DNA of 64,000 bases from CADEFF01 sp964569315 (GCA_964569315.1 CAZMUZ010000002.1:31433-95432); one strand, 5' to 3'. Numbered from the stretch's first letter, positions 42,762 through 52,035 are shown. Translations and numbers: made by a program. Notes: generated by a model from the sequence alone, not told the origin.

Positions 42762-44204
42762 CTACTTGTTGTCGCGTACCACGGCAAGGGCGGCCGCGCG
42801 GGAGGGTGTCGCCCGCGGCCCCAGCATTTCCGCGCCGGAATCCCGGGTCAGCGGCAGATGCGCGAAGAAGGCGCAGGCCGAGATGGCGCCGAGGATCACG
42901 AAGGCGGGGGTGAAATCGGTCGCTTGCGGCTCGGTCGAGCCGCGGGCGCTCACCGTCAGGTGCAGTAGCAGCGCGCCAGCCCCGACCCCGATGCTCAGCG
43001 ACAGTTGCTGCGCCATGCTGGCGAAGCTCGTCGCCATGCTCATCCGTTCGCGCGGGATATCGGCATAGCAGATGGTGTTCACGCCGGTGAACTGCAGCGA
43101 CCGGAAATAACCGCTGACGAGCAACACCGACATGAGCAGCCAAGCGGGCGTGTCCGGGCGGAAGAACCCGTAGCTCGCGAGCATGGCGCCGCAAAGGATG
43201 GCATTGCCGAGCAATACGCGGCGGAAGCCGAAGCGGCGCAGGATGGGCGCGGCCGTCATCTTCATGAGGAGGGCGCCGGCGGCCGCGACGAAGGTCAGGA
43301 GGCCGGAATGAAAGGCGCTCAGACCGAAGCCGAGCTGCAGCATCAAGGGCAGCAGGAACGGCACCGCGCCGATGCCGATGCGGAGCAGGAAACCGCCGGT
43401 GATGGCGCTCCGGAAGGTCAGGATACGGAGGAGGGTCAGATCGAGCGCCGGATGGGCGTGGCGGCGCGCATGAAAGGCGAAGGCGATCAGCGTCATCGTC
43501 CCGACCGCAAAGAAGATCAGGACCGTCCCGGTCGGCAGGATGTCGCGGCCGATCAGCTCGAACCCGATCACCAGCCCCATGAGGCCGACGCCGCTCAGAA
43601 TGAAGCCGAAGAAATCCAGCGGCGGCGGGCGCTCCTCGCGGATGTCGGCGATGTAGCGGGTCACCAGCCACACGCCGAGGATGCCGATCGGTAGGTTGAT
43701 CCAGAACACCCAGCGCCAGGAGAGATAGGTGGTGATGAAGCCGCCGAGCGGCGGCCCGATCATCGGCCCGATCAGGGCCGGGACGGTCAGATAGGTCATG
43801 GCGCTGACCAGCTCCGACTTTTCGACCGACCGGAGCAGCACGAGCCGGCCGACCGGCACCATCATCGCGCCGCCGACGCCCTGGAGGATCCGGGCGAGCA
43901 CGAGCTCCGTCAAAGTCTGGCTGAGGCCGCAGCAGATCGAGCCGACGGTGAAGACCACGATGGCGAGGCGGAATATCCGCCGCGCGCCGAAGCGGTCCGC
44001 GACCCAGCCGCTGATCGGGATGAAGACGGCGAGCGCGAAGAGATAGGAGGTGATGGCGAGGTTGAGCCGCACCGGCTCCTCGCCGAAGGCCCGCGCGATC
44101 GTCGGCAGCGCCGTCGCCAGCACCGTCGAATCCAGCGTTTCCATGAAGAGCGCGCTGGCGACGATGAGCGGGACAAGGGCGTGACGGGGAACCAGTTCGC
44201 GCAT
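42762..44204 (-). CDS. MFS transporter, DHA2 (drug:H+ antiporter) type
   Basis: A 480-residue multi-pass membrane protein with about 14 hydrophobic segments. The DHA2 signature LDSTVLATALPTIA is in the first segment, and WVADRFGARR (motif A) and the GPPLGGFI motif C region follow. ATG 44204 (MRELVPRH) is chosen because the upstream frame is not membrane-like; its ribosome-binding site is weak. It lies 103 bases downstream of the EmrB-type gene. Proton-driven export of hydrophobic compounds is likely. Confidence 0.88.
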   Translation of the reverse strand: MRELVPRHALVPLIVASALFMETLDSTVLATALPTIARAFGEEPVRLNLAITSYLFALAVFIPISGWVADRFGARRIFRLAIVVFTVGSICCGLSQTLTELVLARILQGVGGAMMVPVGRLVLLRSVEKSELVSAMTYLTVPALIGPMIGPPLGGFITTYLSWRWVFWINLPIGILGVWLVTRYIADIREERPPPLDFFGFILSGVGLMGLVIGFELIGRDILPTGTVLIFFAVGTMTLIAFAFHARRHAHPALDLTLLRILTFRSAITGGFLLRIGIGAVPFLLPLMLQLGFGLSAFHSGLLTFVAAAGALLMKMTAAPILRRFGFRRVLLGNAILCGAMLASYGFFRPDTPAWLLMSVLLVSGYFRSLQFTGVNTICYADIPRERMSMATSFASMAQQLSLSIGVGAGALLLHLTVSARGSTEPQATDFTPAFVILGAISACAFFAHLPLTRDSGAEMLGPRATPSRAAALAVVRDNK

Positions 44205-44307
44205 CAGGTCGGGGAACGCATGATGAAATGTTACGCCATCATAGGTCGCGGGTGGCCCGGGATGTAAGCCGGCCGGGCCGCCGGCGCGGGGGCAAGGCCG
44301 TGGCGTC

Positions 44308-45840
44308 TCATTCCATCGCGGCGGCGGCGTCCGGCGGCGGCAATGCGTCGGCGCGTCGGCGCAGCAGCAGCACCATGGGGATCGCCGCCAGGGTGACATA
44401 CATCATGAGGCGGAAGTCGTTGAGATAGGCGATGAGCGAGGCCTGTTGCGTGACCTCTGCATTGAGGGCGGCGAGGCCCTGCGCGGTTGCCGGGTCCCAT
44501 ATCGAGGGCAGATTGCCGGGCTGCATCTGCGGCGCGTAGTGCGAGGTGAAGCGCGCGAGGTTCTCGTGGTTCACCTGGGTGTAGCGGATCAGGAGGCTCG
44601 TCACGATCGAGACGCCGATGCTGCTGCCGATATTGCGCATCAGGCTGAACATGCCGGCAGCCTCGGTGCGCAGGAAGGGCGGCAGGGTCGAGAAGGCGAT
44701 CGTGGTGAGCGGCACGAAGATGAAGCCGAGCCCGAGCCCCTGCACGACGCCGGTGCGGATCAGGGTCCATTCGCTCACATCCTCGGTGAAGCCGGCCATC
44801 TCCCAGAGAGAAATCGCGGCAAGCGAGAGGCCGAAGACCAGCACGAGCCGGGCGTCGATCCTGCCGATCAGCCGGCCGATCACCAGCATCGCGATCATGG
44901 TGCCGATCCCGCGCGGCGCCAGCACGAGGCCGGTGGTCACCACCGGATAGCCCATCAGGTTCTGCAGGAAGGGCGGCAGCAGGGCCAGGGTTGCGAGCAG
45001 GATGATGCCGACGATGAAAATGAAGAAAAGGCTGGTGACGAAGTTGCGATCCTTGAAGAGCGCCGCATCGAGGAACGGATTCTCGGCCGTCGTCATCTGG
45101 ACGAGGAAGAGATAGAAGCCGAGCGCGGCGACCGCCGCCTCGATCATGATCTCGGGCGATTCGAACCAGTTCTTGAGCTCGCCGCGGTCGAGCATGAGCT
45201 GCAGCGCGCCGATCGCGAGGCTCAGCATGGCAAAGCCGAAAAGATCGAAACGGCGCGGCGGGCGCGGCAGGTTGTCGTGCACGAAGGCGAGGATGCCGAG
45301 GAACGCGATGATGCCGAACGGCAGGTTGATGAAGAACACCCAGCGCCAGTTGTAGTATTCGGTGAGATAGCCCCCGAGGGTCGGGCCCAGGATCGGTCCG
45401 ACCATCACGCCCACGCCCCACAGCGCCATGGCGCGCCCATGCTCCTCGCGCGGATAGGTGTCGAGCAGCACCGCCTGCGACAGCGGCACGAGCGAGGCGC
45501 CGAACACGCCCTGCAGCAGGCGGAAGGCGACCATCTCCGGCAGACTCTGGGCGACGCCGCAGAGCATGGATGCGACGGTGAAGCCGGCGACCGCGCAGAG
45601 GAAGAGCCGCTTGCGCCCGAACTTCTCGGCGAGGAAGCCGGTCGGCGGCGTCATGATGGCGGCCGCCACGATGTAGGAGGTGAGCACCCAGCTAATCTGG
45701 TCCTGGGTCGCCGACAGGCTGCCTTGCATATGCGGCAGCGCCACATTCGCGATCGTGGTGTCGAGCGCCTGCATGATCGTCGCCAGCATCACCGAGACGA
45801 CGATCGGGCCGCGATGCCGCGCGAGGGCGGCGGGGCTCAT
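44308..45840 (-). CDS. emrB: EmrB-type MFS multidrug exporter
   Basis: A 510-residue DHA2 transporter with 14 predicted membrane segments. ALDTTIANVALPHMQG is the diagnostic first-segment motif, followed by FGRKRLF and GPTLGGYLTEYYNWRWVF. Its start overlaps the stop of the membrane-fusion gene by one base (TAATG). With EmrA-type and outer-membrane partners, such proteins form a tripartite pump; no TolC-like gene is adjacent. It is regulated with the MarR gene upstream. Confidence 0.92.
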   Translation of the reverse strand: MSPAALARHRGPIVVSVMLATIMQALDTTIANVALPHMQGSLSATQDQISWVLTSYIVAAAIMTPPTGFLAEKFGRKRLFLCAVAGFTVASMLCGVAQSLPEMVAFRLLQGVFGASLVPLSQAVLLDTYPREEHGRAMALWGVGVMVGPILGPTLGGYLTEYYNWRWVFFINLPFGIIAFLGILAFVHDNLPRPPRRFDLFGFAMLSLAIGALQLMLDRGELKNWFESPEIMIEAAVAALGFYLFLVQMTTAENPFLDAALFKDRNFVTSLFFIFIVGIILLATLALLPPFLQNLMGYPVVTTGLVLAPRGIGTMIAMLVIGRLIGRIDARLVLVFGLSLAAISLWEMAGFTEDVSEWTLIRTGVVQGLGLGFIFVPLTTIAFSTLPPFLRTEAAGMFSLMRNIGSSIGVSIVTSLLIRYTQVNHENLARFTSHYAPQMQPGNLPSIWDPATAQGLAALNAEVTQQASLIAYLNDFRLMMYVTLAAIPMVLLLRRRADALPPPDAAAAME

Positions 45841-46964
45841 TACTCGGCTCCGACCCAGGCGAAGGCGCTGCTGATGAAGGAGGGCAGCGCGAGCCGGTGC
45901 TCGGTATCGATCTCGACCACCACGCTCATGCCGGCGCGGAGTGGCGGATCGCTCTCGTTGCCCTCGATCGCGAGACGGACGGGGATGCGCTGGACCACCT
46001 TGACCCAGTTGCCCGACGAGTTCTGCGGCGGCAGCAGGGCGAACTCCGCGCCGGTCGCGGCACCGATGCTCTCGACGCGCGCCTGCCAGACCGTGCCGGG
46101 ATAGGTATCGACCGTGAGCGTCGCGGTCTGGCCCGGGCGGACATAGGTGAGGTCCGTTTCCTTGAAATTGGCCTCGACCCAGGCGCGGTTGGTTTCGACG
46201 AGGCTGAAGATCGGTGTGCCCGTCGTCACATAGTCGCCGGGGCGGAGGGTGAGGTTCGAGACGATGCCGGGCGCGGGCGCGCGCACAACGGTGTGCTCGA
46301 GATCGAGCTTCGCCTGGTCGCGCGCCGCCTCGGCCGCCAGATAACGCGGATGCTGCTCGGGCGGAAGGTCGGGCGAGCCGCCGAGCTGGGCGAGGATGCC
46401 GGCCAGTTCCTGCTGCAGGGCCGGAAGCTGCTCGGTCGCGACGGTGAGGTTGTGATGCGCCTCGTCGAGCTGCGTCTGCGCCACGACCCGGCCCTTCGCC
46501 ATGTCCTCATAGATCGCGAGCTCGCGCGTATAGAAATCGACGTTCTTCCTGGCGAGATCGATCTCGGCGAGCTTCTGCCTGTAGGAGGCTTCCTGCGCGA
46601 GGATCTCGTCGCGCGTGGTGCTGAGCCTCGCTTCGGCTGCCGCGAGCGCGAGCTTGAACGGCCGGTCGTCGATCTTGAAGAGCGCCTCGCCCGCCACGAC
46701 GGACTGGTTGTCGATCAGCGTCATGCTCTCGACGCGGCCGGAAACTTCCGCGCTGATCGCCGCGATGTCGGCCTTCACATAGGCGTTGTCGGTCGAGGCG
46801 TAGCGTGCGGTCGCGACGAAATACCAGACACCCAGCAGCAGAAGGAGTGCCGGTCCTGCCGTGAAGAGGGCGATGCGCAGGGTGCGCCGCCGCCGCCGCG
46901 GTAGAGGAAGGCTCGCCGAGGTCGTCGGACTGGGGTCGCGAACGGTTTCGGTGCTGGCGTTCAT
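45840..46964 (-). CDS. emrA: EmrA/HlyD-type membrane fusion protein
   Basis: A 374-residue periplasmic adaptor: a cytoplasmic basic N-terminus, one membrane segment (about 28-50), then a lipoyl-like half (EVSGRVESMTLIDNQSVVAGE), a coiled-coil hairpin (about 95-215) and a beta-barrel region with VRAPAPGIVSNLTLRPGDYV. It links the EmrB-type pump to an outer-membrane channel. It overlaps emrB by one base and starts at ATG 46964, 73 bases after the MarR gene. Confidence 0.92.
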   Translation of the reverse strand: MNASTETVRDPSPTTSASLPLPRRRRRTLRIALFTAGPALLLLLGVWYFVATARYASTDNAYVKADIAAISAEVSGRVESMTLIDNQSVVAGEALFKIDDRPFKLALAAAEARLSTTRDEILAQEASYRQKLAEIDLARKNVDFYTRELAIYEDMAKGRVVAQTQLDEAHHNLTVATEQLPALQQELAGILAQLGGSPDLPPEQHPRYLAAEAARDQAKLDLEHTVVRAPAPGIVSNLTLRPGDYVTTGTPIFSLVETNRAWVEANFKETDLTYVRPGQTATLTVDTYPGTVWQARVESIGAATGAEFALLPPQNSSGNWVKVVQRIPVRLAIEGNESDPPLRAGMSVVVEIDTEHRLALPSFISSAFAWVGAE

Positions 46965-47037
46965 GGTCCTGCCGTCGAGTTGCGGGCGTCGGCCGTTTTG
47001 GCCGAGGTGAGGTCCAGAGATGCTGTGGCGTCGTCGC

Positions 47038-47547
47038 TCAGGCGCGTTTCCGGCCGGGTTTCGCGCGGGCCTTGGTCTCCGGCGGGCTGCGTTCCGCCGC
47101 CTCGCTCGTCGCCTCGCTCCGAATCAGGTTGGCCTTGATGGCGAGGAGCGTATCGACCAGCGCTTCCTGCGCCGCGGGCGAGATTCCGGTGAGGGCTTCG
47201 GCCCGCGTGTCCGCCGCGAGCTCGGCAAGACGGTCCAGAGTCGGCTTCGCCTTCGGCGTCAGGAACAGCAAGCGGACCCGGCGGTCGCTCGGATCGTGCC
47301 GTCGTTCTACCCAGCCCGCGGCCTCCAGTCGATCGATCTGCCGCAGCAGCGTGATGGGCTCGATGTCGAGGATCTCGGCAAGCGCCGCCTGATTGATTCC
47401 CTCGTTGCGATTGAGGTGTGCGAGCACGCTCCATTGCGTGCGGGTGAGCCCGATCTCGCGAGCACGCCTGTCGAAGCGTTTGCGGAGCAGGCGCGACACA
47501 TCATGCAGGCAGAAGCCGAAGCTGCGTTGCGGGTTGTAGCCGGTCAT
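47038..47547 (-). CDS. MarR family transcriptional regulator
   Basis: A 169-residue winged-helix regulator. The HTH is visible in LTRTQWSVLAHLNRNEGINQ and QAALAEILDIEPITLLRQIDRL, and the wing in RRHDPSDRRVRLLFLT. The basic C-terminus (KARAKPGRKRA) is unusual and may add DNA affinity. ATG 47547 (MTGYNPQ) is chosen over an upstream start that would overlap the operator. The first gene of the emrAB unit, it likely represses it and is relieved by the exported compound. Confidence 0.9.
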   Translation of the reverse strand: MTGYNPQRSFGFCLHDVSRLLRKRFDRRAREIGLTRTQWSVLAHLNRNEGINQAALAEILDIEPITLLRQIDRLEAAGWVERRHDPSDRRVRLLFLTPKAKPTLDRLAELAADTRAEALTGISPAAQEALVDTLLAIKANLIRSEATSEAAERSPPETKARAKPGRKRA

Positions 47548-47573
47548 GGGAAGCGTCCTGAAAGGATGGTGTT

Positions 47574-47586
47574 GCTTATCATAAGC
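47574..47586. promoter_or_regulatory. MarR operator-like palindrome
   Basis: GCTTATCATAAGC, with perfect 6-bp arms around one base, lies 27 bases upstream of the MarR start in an AT-rich patch. Extending two bases each side gives only one mismatch. It fits an autoregulatory MarR site. Confidence 0.6.
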
Positions 47587-47805
47587 TATGTATATGACTT
47601 CCGCTTTTCCCATTCCTCAGCCATGCGGCTGTTGCAGGTCGCGCCGGGAACCGCCGGAAATCGCTGAATTCCGGGGTTCCGGGGCCTGACGCGGCGTGTC
47701 GCCGCGGCGTTGTCGCGAAGCTTCGCCCGAGCGGCTGGCGGAGAAGTCTCAGGTGCTTGCCGATCTCCTCGCCGGGCCCCCTCGCGAAGGCCGCTCGCCC
47801 CGCCA

Positions 47806-47845
47806 CGCGAAAGCCCTCGTCCTCCGCGCGAAAACTCGCGTCCTC
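47806..47845. repeat. Imperfect direct repeat with 21-bp period
   Basis: CGCGAAAGCCCTCGTCCTC (47806-47824) and CGCGAAAACTCGCGTCCTC (47827-47845) agree at 16 of 19 positions. The period is two helical turns. Confidence 0.45.
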
Positions 47846-48169
47846 GTAGCAAAGCTGTGGCGCTTATGGCGCGCTTCGGCTTCCGAACGTTGTTCCGGCA
47901 ATTGCCCCAACCGCTGGCTTCGGTGCGCGGGCACAACAGGGAGCGCCGGACGATTCGAAGGCCCGCCAGCGCGTCGCGAGGCGAGAACATCATTACCGCT
48001 TGCGGAAACGGCATGCGCCGAAGCCGGCGCCTGTCGCGTATCCGGTCGCCTGCCGGTTTCGGCAGAGGAGAACGGGCGGCGGCGTCCGGTGGGGTGGGAA
48101 GGAACAGACGGACAAAGGTCGGGGGAATGACGAGGCGTGGTCGGGGACCCTAAGCGAAGGATGACGGCA

Positions 48170-50581
48170 ATGGATAGACGAGATCGAGTGCGTTCCAGAG
48201 TGGCGAAGCCGTTCTGGCTGGCCCTGTGCCTGTCTTTCGGGCTGGCGCTTGCCGCCTGCGACGGCGCGCAGGATCGCGAGGCCCGCTATCTCGAGCGGGG
48301 CCAGGAGCTGTTCGACCAGGGCGACTATGTGAAAGCCTCGCTCGAATTCCGTAACGCGCTGCAGATCAACCCGACCAGCATCCAGGCGATGTTCTATCTC
48401 GGACGCATCGCGGAATCGCAGGGCGACCTGTCCAACGCGCTCGGCGCCTTCACCAAAGTCGTCGAACAGGATCCGAAGAACGTTCCCGCCCTCCTCAAAA
48501 TCAGCCAGTACGCGCTGCTGACGCAGAATCTCGACGAAGCGCGCTCGCGCGCCGATCAGATCCTGGCGGTCGATCCCGACAACGCCGATGCCCATGCGCT
48601 GAAGGCGGCGGTATTGCTGCGCCAGAACATGCTGACCCAGGCCGAGACCGAGGCGCAGAAGGCGCAGACCGCCGAGCCCGGCAACGTCTCGGCCATTGCC
48701 GTCCTTGCCGGCATCCGGAGCCGGCAAGGCAAGATCGACGACGGCCTCGCGCTCGTCGATACGGCACTCGCGAAGGATCCCTCGCAGGAGAGCCTGCATC
48801 GTCTCAAGCTCGAGATGCTGCGGAGCGCCGACCGCAAGGAGGCCCTCGCCGACGCCTATCGGGCGCTGATCGCGGCGGTGCCGGGCAACCAGGGCTACAA
48901 GGCGGAGTTCGCCGCGATCCTGGCCGACAAAGGCCAGCTCGACGAGGCCGAGGCCATCTATCGTCAGGCGATCGACGCGGCGCCGGCGGACGAGAATCTG
49001 AAACTCGATCTCGTCCGGTTCCTCGAGCAGAAGCGCGGCTGGGAGGCGGCCGAGCAGACCCTCATCGGCTTCGCCAAGGCATCGCCCGACGACCTGCAAT
49101 ATTCCTTCGCGCTTGCGGATCTCTATGCGGCGAACGATCGGCTGCCGCAGGCCCGCGACACCCTGCAGGCGATCGCCGATCGGGAGAAGACCAATCCCGT
49201 CGGGCTTCGCGCCGAAGCCGGGCTCGCCAGGCTCGCGGTCCTGAAAGGCGATCTCGCCGAAGCCGAGGCGCGGGCCACCGAGGTTCTGAAGATCGATGCG
49301 GCGAATAACGACGCCCTGCTGATCCGCAGCGGCCTCGCCGCCGATCGCGGCAACTTTCAGGACGCCATCGTCGATCTGCGGACCATTCTCCGGAGCAACC
49401 CCAATTCGATTCCCGCCCTGACCATGCTGGGCAAGGCCTATCAGGGAAATGGCGAGCCCGAGCTCGCGACCGAGGCGTTGCGCAACCTGGTGCGCGCCAA
49501 CCCGACCGACGGCGCGGCGCGCGTCGCGCTCGCCGAGCAGCTTCGTCATCTGGGCCGCGAGGAGGAGGCGCTGACCGAGTTCGAGCGGGTGCTGCAGCTC
49601 GATCCCAACTACCTGCCGGCCCTCAAGGGCAAGGCCATCCTGATGATCCGACAAGGCAATTTCGCGATCGCCGAGGCCATCGGCAAGGCGATCGGCGACG
49701 CGGCCCAAGGTACGGTCGACGGCAAGATCATCGTGGGCGCCGCCGCGCTCGGCAAACAGGACTATGAGCGTGCCATTGCCGAGCTCAGCGGTGCGGTGGA
49801 GGCGGCGCCGACCTCCGCGGAGGCGCTTTCGCTGCTCGTGCAGGCCTATAACGGTGCCGGCAAGCCGGATGAAGCCCTCCGGCATCTCGACCGCGTGGCG
49901 AAGCTGGATCCGAAGAACGCCAATGTCCGGATCGCGCTGGCCGACGCCAACTATGCGCTCGAGCGGCCGAAGGAAGCCGAAGCGGCGCTGCAGCAGGCGA
50001 TCGTCGCCCAGCCGGCCTGGGTGGTGCCCTATCTCAAGCTCGGCAGCCTCTATTCGAGCGACGGGCGCGCCGACGAGGCGTTGAAGACCCTCGAAGCCGG
50101 CCTCGCCCAGAACCCCGGCCATGAGGGCCTGCTGGTCTCGCGGGCCCTCACCGAGGAGGCGGTGGGAAGCTACGAGGCGGCCCGCGCCTCCTATGAGGCG
50201 ATCTTGCAGAAGAACCCGAAGTCGATGGTGGCGGCGAACAACTTTGCCGCCCTCGTCGCGGACGTCTGGCCGGACGACGCGCCGCTGATGGACCGGGCCC
50301 GCCGGCTTGCCGAGCAGTTCCGCAACAGCAACGACCCGCTGCTGATCGACACGCTCGGCTGGATCCAGCTTCGCCTCGGCAACCTCGCCGATGCGGCGCA
50401 ACTCCTCGAACGGGCCGCCAAGGCGCTGCCCGAGCATCAGCAGATCCGCTATCACCTCGGAATGGCCTATCGGGCCCAGGGCGATACGAAGCGCGCCAAG
50501 GACGAGCTCGCCAAGGCTGTCGCCGGCACGCCCGACTATCGCGGCATCGACGACGCGAAGAAGACCTTGAGCGCGCTCTAG
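48170..50581 (+). CDS. prsT: PEP-CTERM system TPR-repeat lipoprotein PrsT
   Basis: An 803-residue lipoprotein. A signal peptide ends in the lipobox LALAAC with C30 as the lipidated residue; the rest is a long array of tetratricopeptide repeats (for example YLERGQELFDQGDYVKASLEFRNAL). This matches PrsT, the TPR protein of exosortase-A/PEP-CTERM loci, slightly shorter than usual. ATG 48170 is preferred (GAAGG nine bases upstream) over ATG 48161. It probably works in the periplasm in surface-protein or polysaccharide assembly. Neighbouring PEP-CTERM proteins and the polysaccharide operon support the call. Confidence 0.88.
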   Translation: MDRRDRVRSRVAKPFWLALCLSFGLALAACDGAQDREARYLERGQELFDQGDYVKASLEFRNALQINPTSIQAMFYLGRIAESQGDLSNALGAFTKVVEQDPKNVPALLKISQYALLTQNLDEARSRADQILAVDPDNADAHALKAAVLLRQNMLTQAETEAQKAQTAEPGNVSAIAVLAGIRSRQGKIDDGLALVDTALAKDPSQESLHRLKLEMLRSADRKEALADAYRALIAAVPGNQGYKAEFAAILADKGQLDEAEAIYRQAIDAAPADENLKLDLVRFLEQKRGWEAAEQTLIGFAKASPDDLQYSFALADLYAANDRLPQARDTLQAIADREKTNPVGLRAEAGLARLAVLKGDLAEAEARATEVLKIDAANNDALLIRSGLAADRGNFQDAIVDLRTILRSNPNSIPALTMLGKAYQGNGEPELATEALRNLVRANPTDGAARVALAEQLRHLGREEEALTEFERVLQLDPNYLPALKGKAILMIRQGNFAIAEAIGKAIGDAAQGTVDGKIIVGAAALGKQDYERAIAELSGAVEAAPTSAEALSLLVQAYNGAGKPDEALRHLDRVAKLDPKNANVRIALADANYALERPKEAEAALQQAIVAQPAWVVPYLKLGSLYSSDGRADEALKTLEAGLAQNPGHEGLLVSRALTEEAVGSYEAARASYEAILQKNPKSMVAANNFAALVADVWPDDAPLMDRARRLAEQFRNSNDPLLIDTLGWIQLRLGNLADAAQLLERAAKALPEHQQIRYHLGMAYRAQGDTKRAKDELAKAVAGTPDYRGIDDAKKTLSAL

Positions 50582-50663
50582 CCATGCGCGGCCTCGCAAG
50601 GGGCGTCTGTATCGGCGCATGGCCGCTGCGGCCCTCGCAACGCAGCGCTTCATAGGCAAAGAA

Positions 50664-50696
50664 AAGCGGGCTGCTCCTTTCCGGAGAAACCCGCTT
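50664..50696. terminator. Terminator between prsT and the PEP-CTERM genes
   Basis: AAGCGGG (50664-50670) pairs with CCCGCTT (50690-50696), with an inner CTCC/GGAG stem. On the minus strand it runs into TTCTTTGCC, so it mainly ends the PEP-CTERM unit; it is also the only hairpin after prsT. Confidence 0.65.
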
Positions 50697-50743
50697 CGAG
50701 TTGCGACGGCTACCCAATTGCCGCCGCTAGAGAAGGCTTGTCG

Positions 50744-51277
50744 TTATGCCGGCATCGGCTCGCGCCGCCGCCGGGAGAAGAGTCCGAGTCCCACCAGGGC
50801 GCTGCCGAAGAGAAGCAGGGCAGGCGGGATCGGCACCGCGGAGAGCGTGAAGGTTCCGGCGATGTCGCCTCCCTCCACGCCGAGGAAAGCCATCACTTTC
50901 AGCAGATAGGACGTACCTGACGGCGATGCGGGCAGATTGGCCAACACCGTCGGGAGATCGATCGCGATGTTCCCGTCGAACTTGATTTCCTCGTGATAGA
51001 GAAGACCGCCACCGCCCGTCTGGAAAAGGGCGACGTGGATGAACGGATGTGTGGGAATCGTCGACGGATTTGTCGAAGCCTCCAGATGCAAGGAGAGGTT
51101 CATCGGTTGGTTCGTCGTGAATTCGTTCTCCGCTTTGTAGATATTGCCTTGGAGATCGAAAGGCCCGATCGCATAGGTTCCCGGGCCCAGAAGCGTCGCC
51201 GCGAAAACGGCGGACGACGCGCTCGCGGTAAAGACTGCTACGGCGATGCCGAGCAGCGCCTTGAGCGCTCTAGACAC
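50744..51277 (-). CDS. Secreted protein with VPIPPA-type PEP-CTERM sorting signal (copy 1)
   Basis: A 177-residue protein: signal peptide (about 1-27, ending SSAVFA), a beta-rich body beginning TLLGPGTYAIGPFD, and a C-terminal tripartite tail VPIPPALLLFGSALVG, hydrophobic helix, then SRRRR. This is a PEP/VPLPA-CTERM-like signal recognised by exosortase and cleaved during surface attachment. GTG 51277 is chosen, eight bases after GGGAGGA. It is one of three tandem paralogues sharing GTSYLLKV-like and FTLSAVPIPPA blocks. Its biological role is unknown. Confidence 0.85.
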   Translation of the reverse strand: MSRALKALLGIAVAVFTASASSAVFAATLLGPGTYAIGPFDLQGNIYKAENEFTTNQPMNLSLHLEASTNPSTIPTHPFIHVALFQTGGGGLLYHEEIKFDGNIAIDLPTVLANLPASPSGTSYLLKVMAFLGVEGGDIAGTFTLSAVPIPPALLLFGSALVGLGLFSRRRREPMPA

Positions 51278-51309
51278 GTCTTTGTCCTCCCAAAAAAGAA
51301 GCCGGGCAC

Positions 51310-51333
51310 CGGCTCGATCCCACAATCGAGCCG
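51310..51333 (-). terminator. Hairpin plus U-tract in front of PEP-CTERM copy 1
   Basis: CGGCTCGAT (51310-51318) and ATCGAGCCG (51325-51333) form a 9-bp stem. On the minus strand it leads after nine bases into TTCTTTTTT and then the GGGAGG ribosome site of copy 1. It is a terminator or attenuator between copies 2 and 1. Confidence 0.5.
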
Positions 51334-51384
51334 ACACGCGGCCTCGAGCCTACGAACGTCCGTTGCCGGACGAGTGACGGCAGA

Positions 51385-51927
51385 CTAGGCGGCCTGCCAG
51401 CGCCGCCGGGCGAACCCGACGAATCCGACCAGCGCCGTTCCGAAAAGAACCAGCGCGGGCGGGATCGGAACTGCCGATAGCGTGAAGCTGCCGTTCAATT
51501 CGCCGCCCCCGAAACCGAGAAAGGCGAAGACCTTCAGCACATAGGACGTGCCGTCAGGGGCCGGCGGCAGGTCGGCCAGCACCGTCGGCAGGTCGAAATC
51601 GAGATTGCCCTCGAACTGGACGGTCTGGCGGAACAGCGCGGATTTGTCGTGCGCTCCGGGGCCGTCGCTGAACAGGGCGATGTGAAGGAAGGGATTCGGA
51701 CCGAAACCCGCATTCGTCGTCGCCGCCTGCAAGTTCATCCCCAGCCGGAACGGCTCGGTCGTCTCGAACTCGGCCTTGGCGAAACTGACGATATTCAGAA
51801 AATTGAAAACGGGACCGACCACGTAGGTTCCAGCGCCGAGGACGGGAGCTGCCGAGGCCGGGTAAGCCACGCATAGAGCAAACGCTGCGACAATTCCCGC
51901 ACGCAGCGCACCCAGAAGCGTCGTCAC
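51385..51927 (-). CDS. Secreted protein with VPIPPA-type PEP-CTERM sorting signal (copy 2)
   Basis: A 180-residue paralogue of the neighbouring genes. Signal peptide ends YPASA, the body starts PVLGAGTYVVGPV, and the tail is VPIPPALVLFGTALVG followed by hydrophobic residues and ARRR. GTG 51927 follows GGGAGGAACGTGAC. The GTSYVLKVFAFLGFGGGELNGSFTLSA region aligns with copy 1 over its length. Likely exported by Sec, then anchored or processed by an exosortase encoded elsewhere. Confidence 0.85.
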   Translation of the reverse strand: MTTLLGALRAGIVAAFALCVAYPASAAPVLGAGTYVVGPVFNFLNIVSFAKAEFETTEPFRLGMNLQAATTNAGFGPNPFLHIALFSDGPGAHDKSALFRQTVQFEGNLDFDLPTVLADLPPAPDGTSYVLKVFAFLGFGGGELNGSFTLSAVPIPPALVLFGTALVGFVGFARRRWQAA

Positions 51928-51954
51928 GTCACGTTCCTCCCGAAAGAAGACCGT

Positions 51955-51993
51955 CTCACGCCGCATCCATGGAAACACCGGATGCGGCGTGAG
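51955..51993 (-). terminator. Long hairpin in front of PEP-CTERM copy 2
   Basis: A perfect 14-bp stem (CTCACGCCGCATCC 51955-51968 with its complement at 51980-51993) and an 11-base loop. On the minus strand TCTTCTTTC and the GGGAGG ribosome site follow, the same order as before copy 1. Confidence 0.55.
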
Positions 51994-52035
51994 GGGTCCA
52001 GGCTATGAAGGCAATGCCTTCACGAAGTCACGCAA

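Larger units (their letters stand above)
47548..48169. other. Gene-free spacer between marR and prsT
   Basis: A 622-bp divergent spacer. Apart from the MarR palindrome and a 21-bp-period repeat at 47806-47845, I see no credible gene. The open frames here are arginine/serine-rich and lack family similarity. It must hold the promoter of the TPR gene. Confidence 0.5.

Noticed and set aside
44254..44279. GGCCCGG/CCGGGCC pairing as emrB terminator
   Set aside because: A 12-base loop without a U tract, between closely spaced same-strand genes; too weak to call.
47586..48014. Minus-strand 142-codon frame upstream of marR
   Set aside because: Basic, low-complexity translation, no ribosome site and no recognisable motif; it also crosses the MarR operator.
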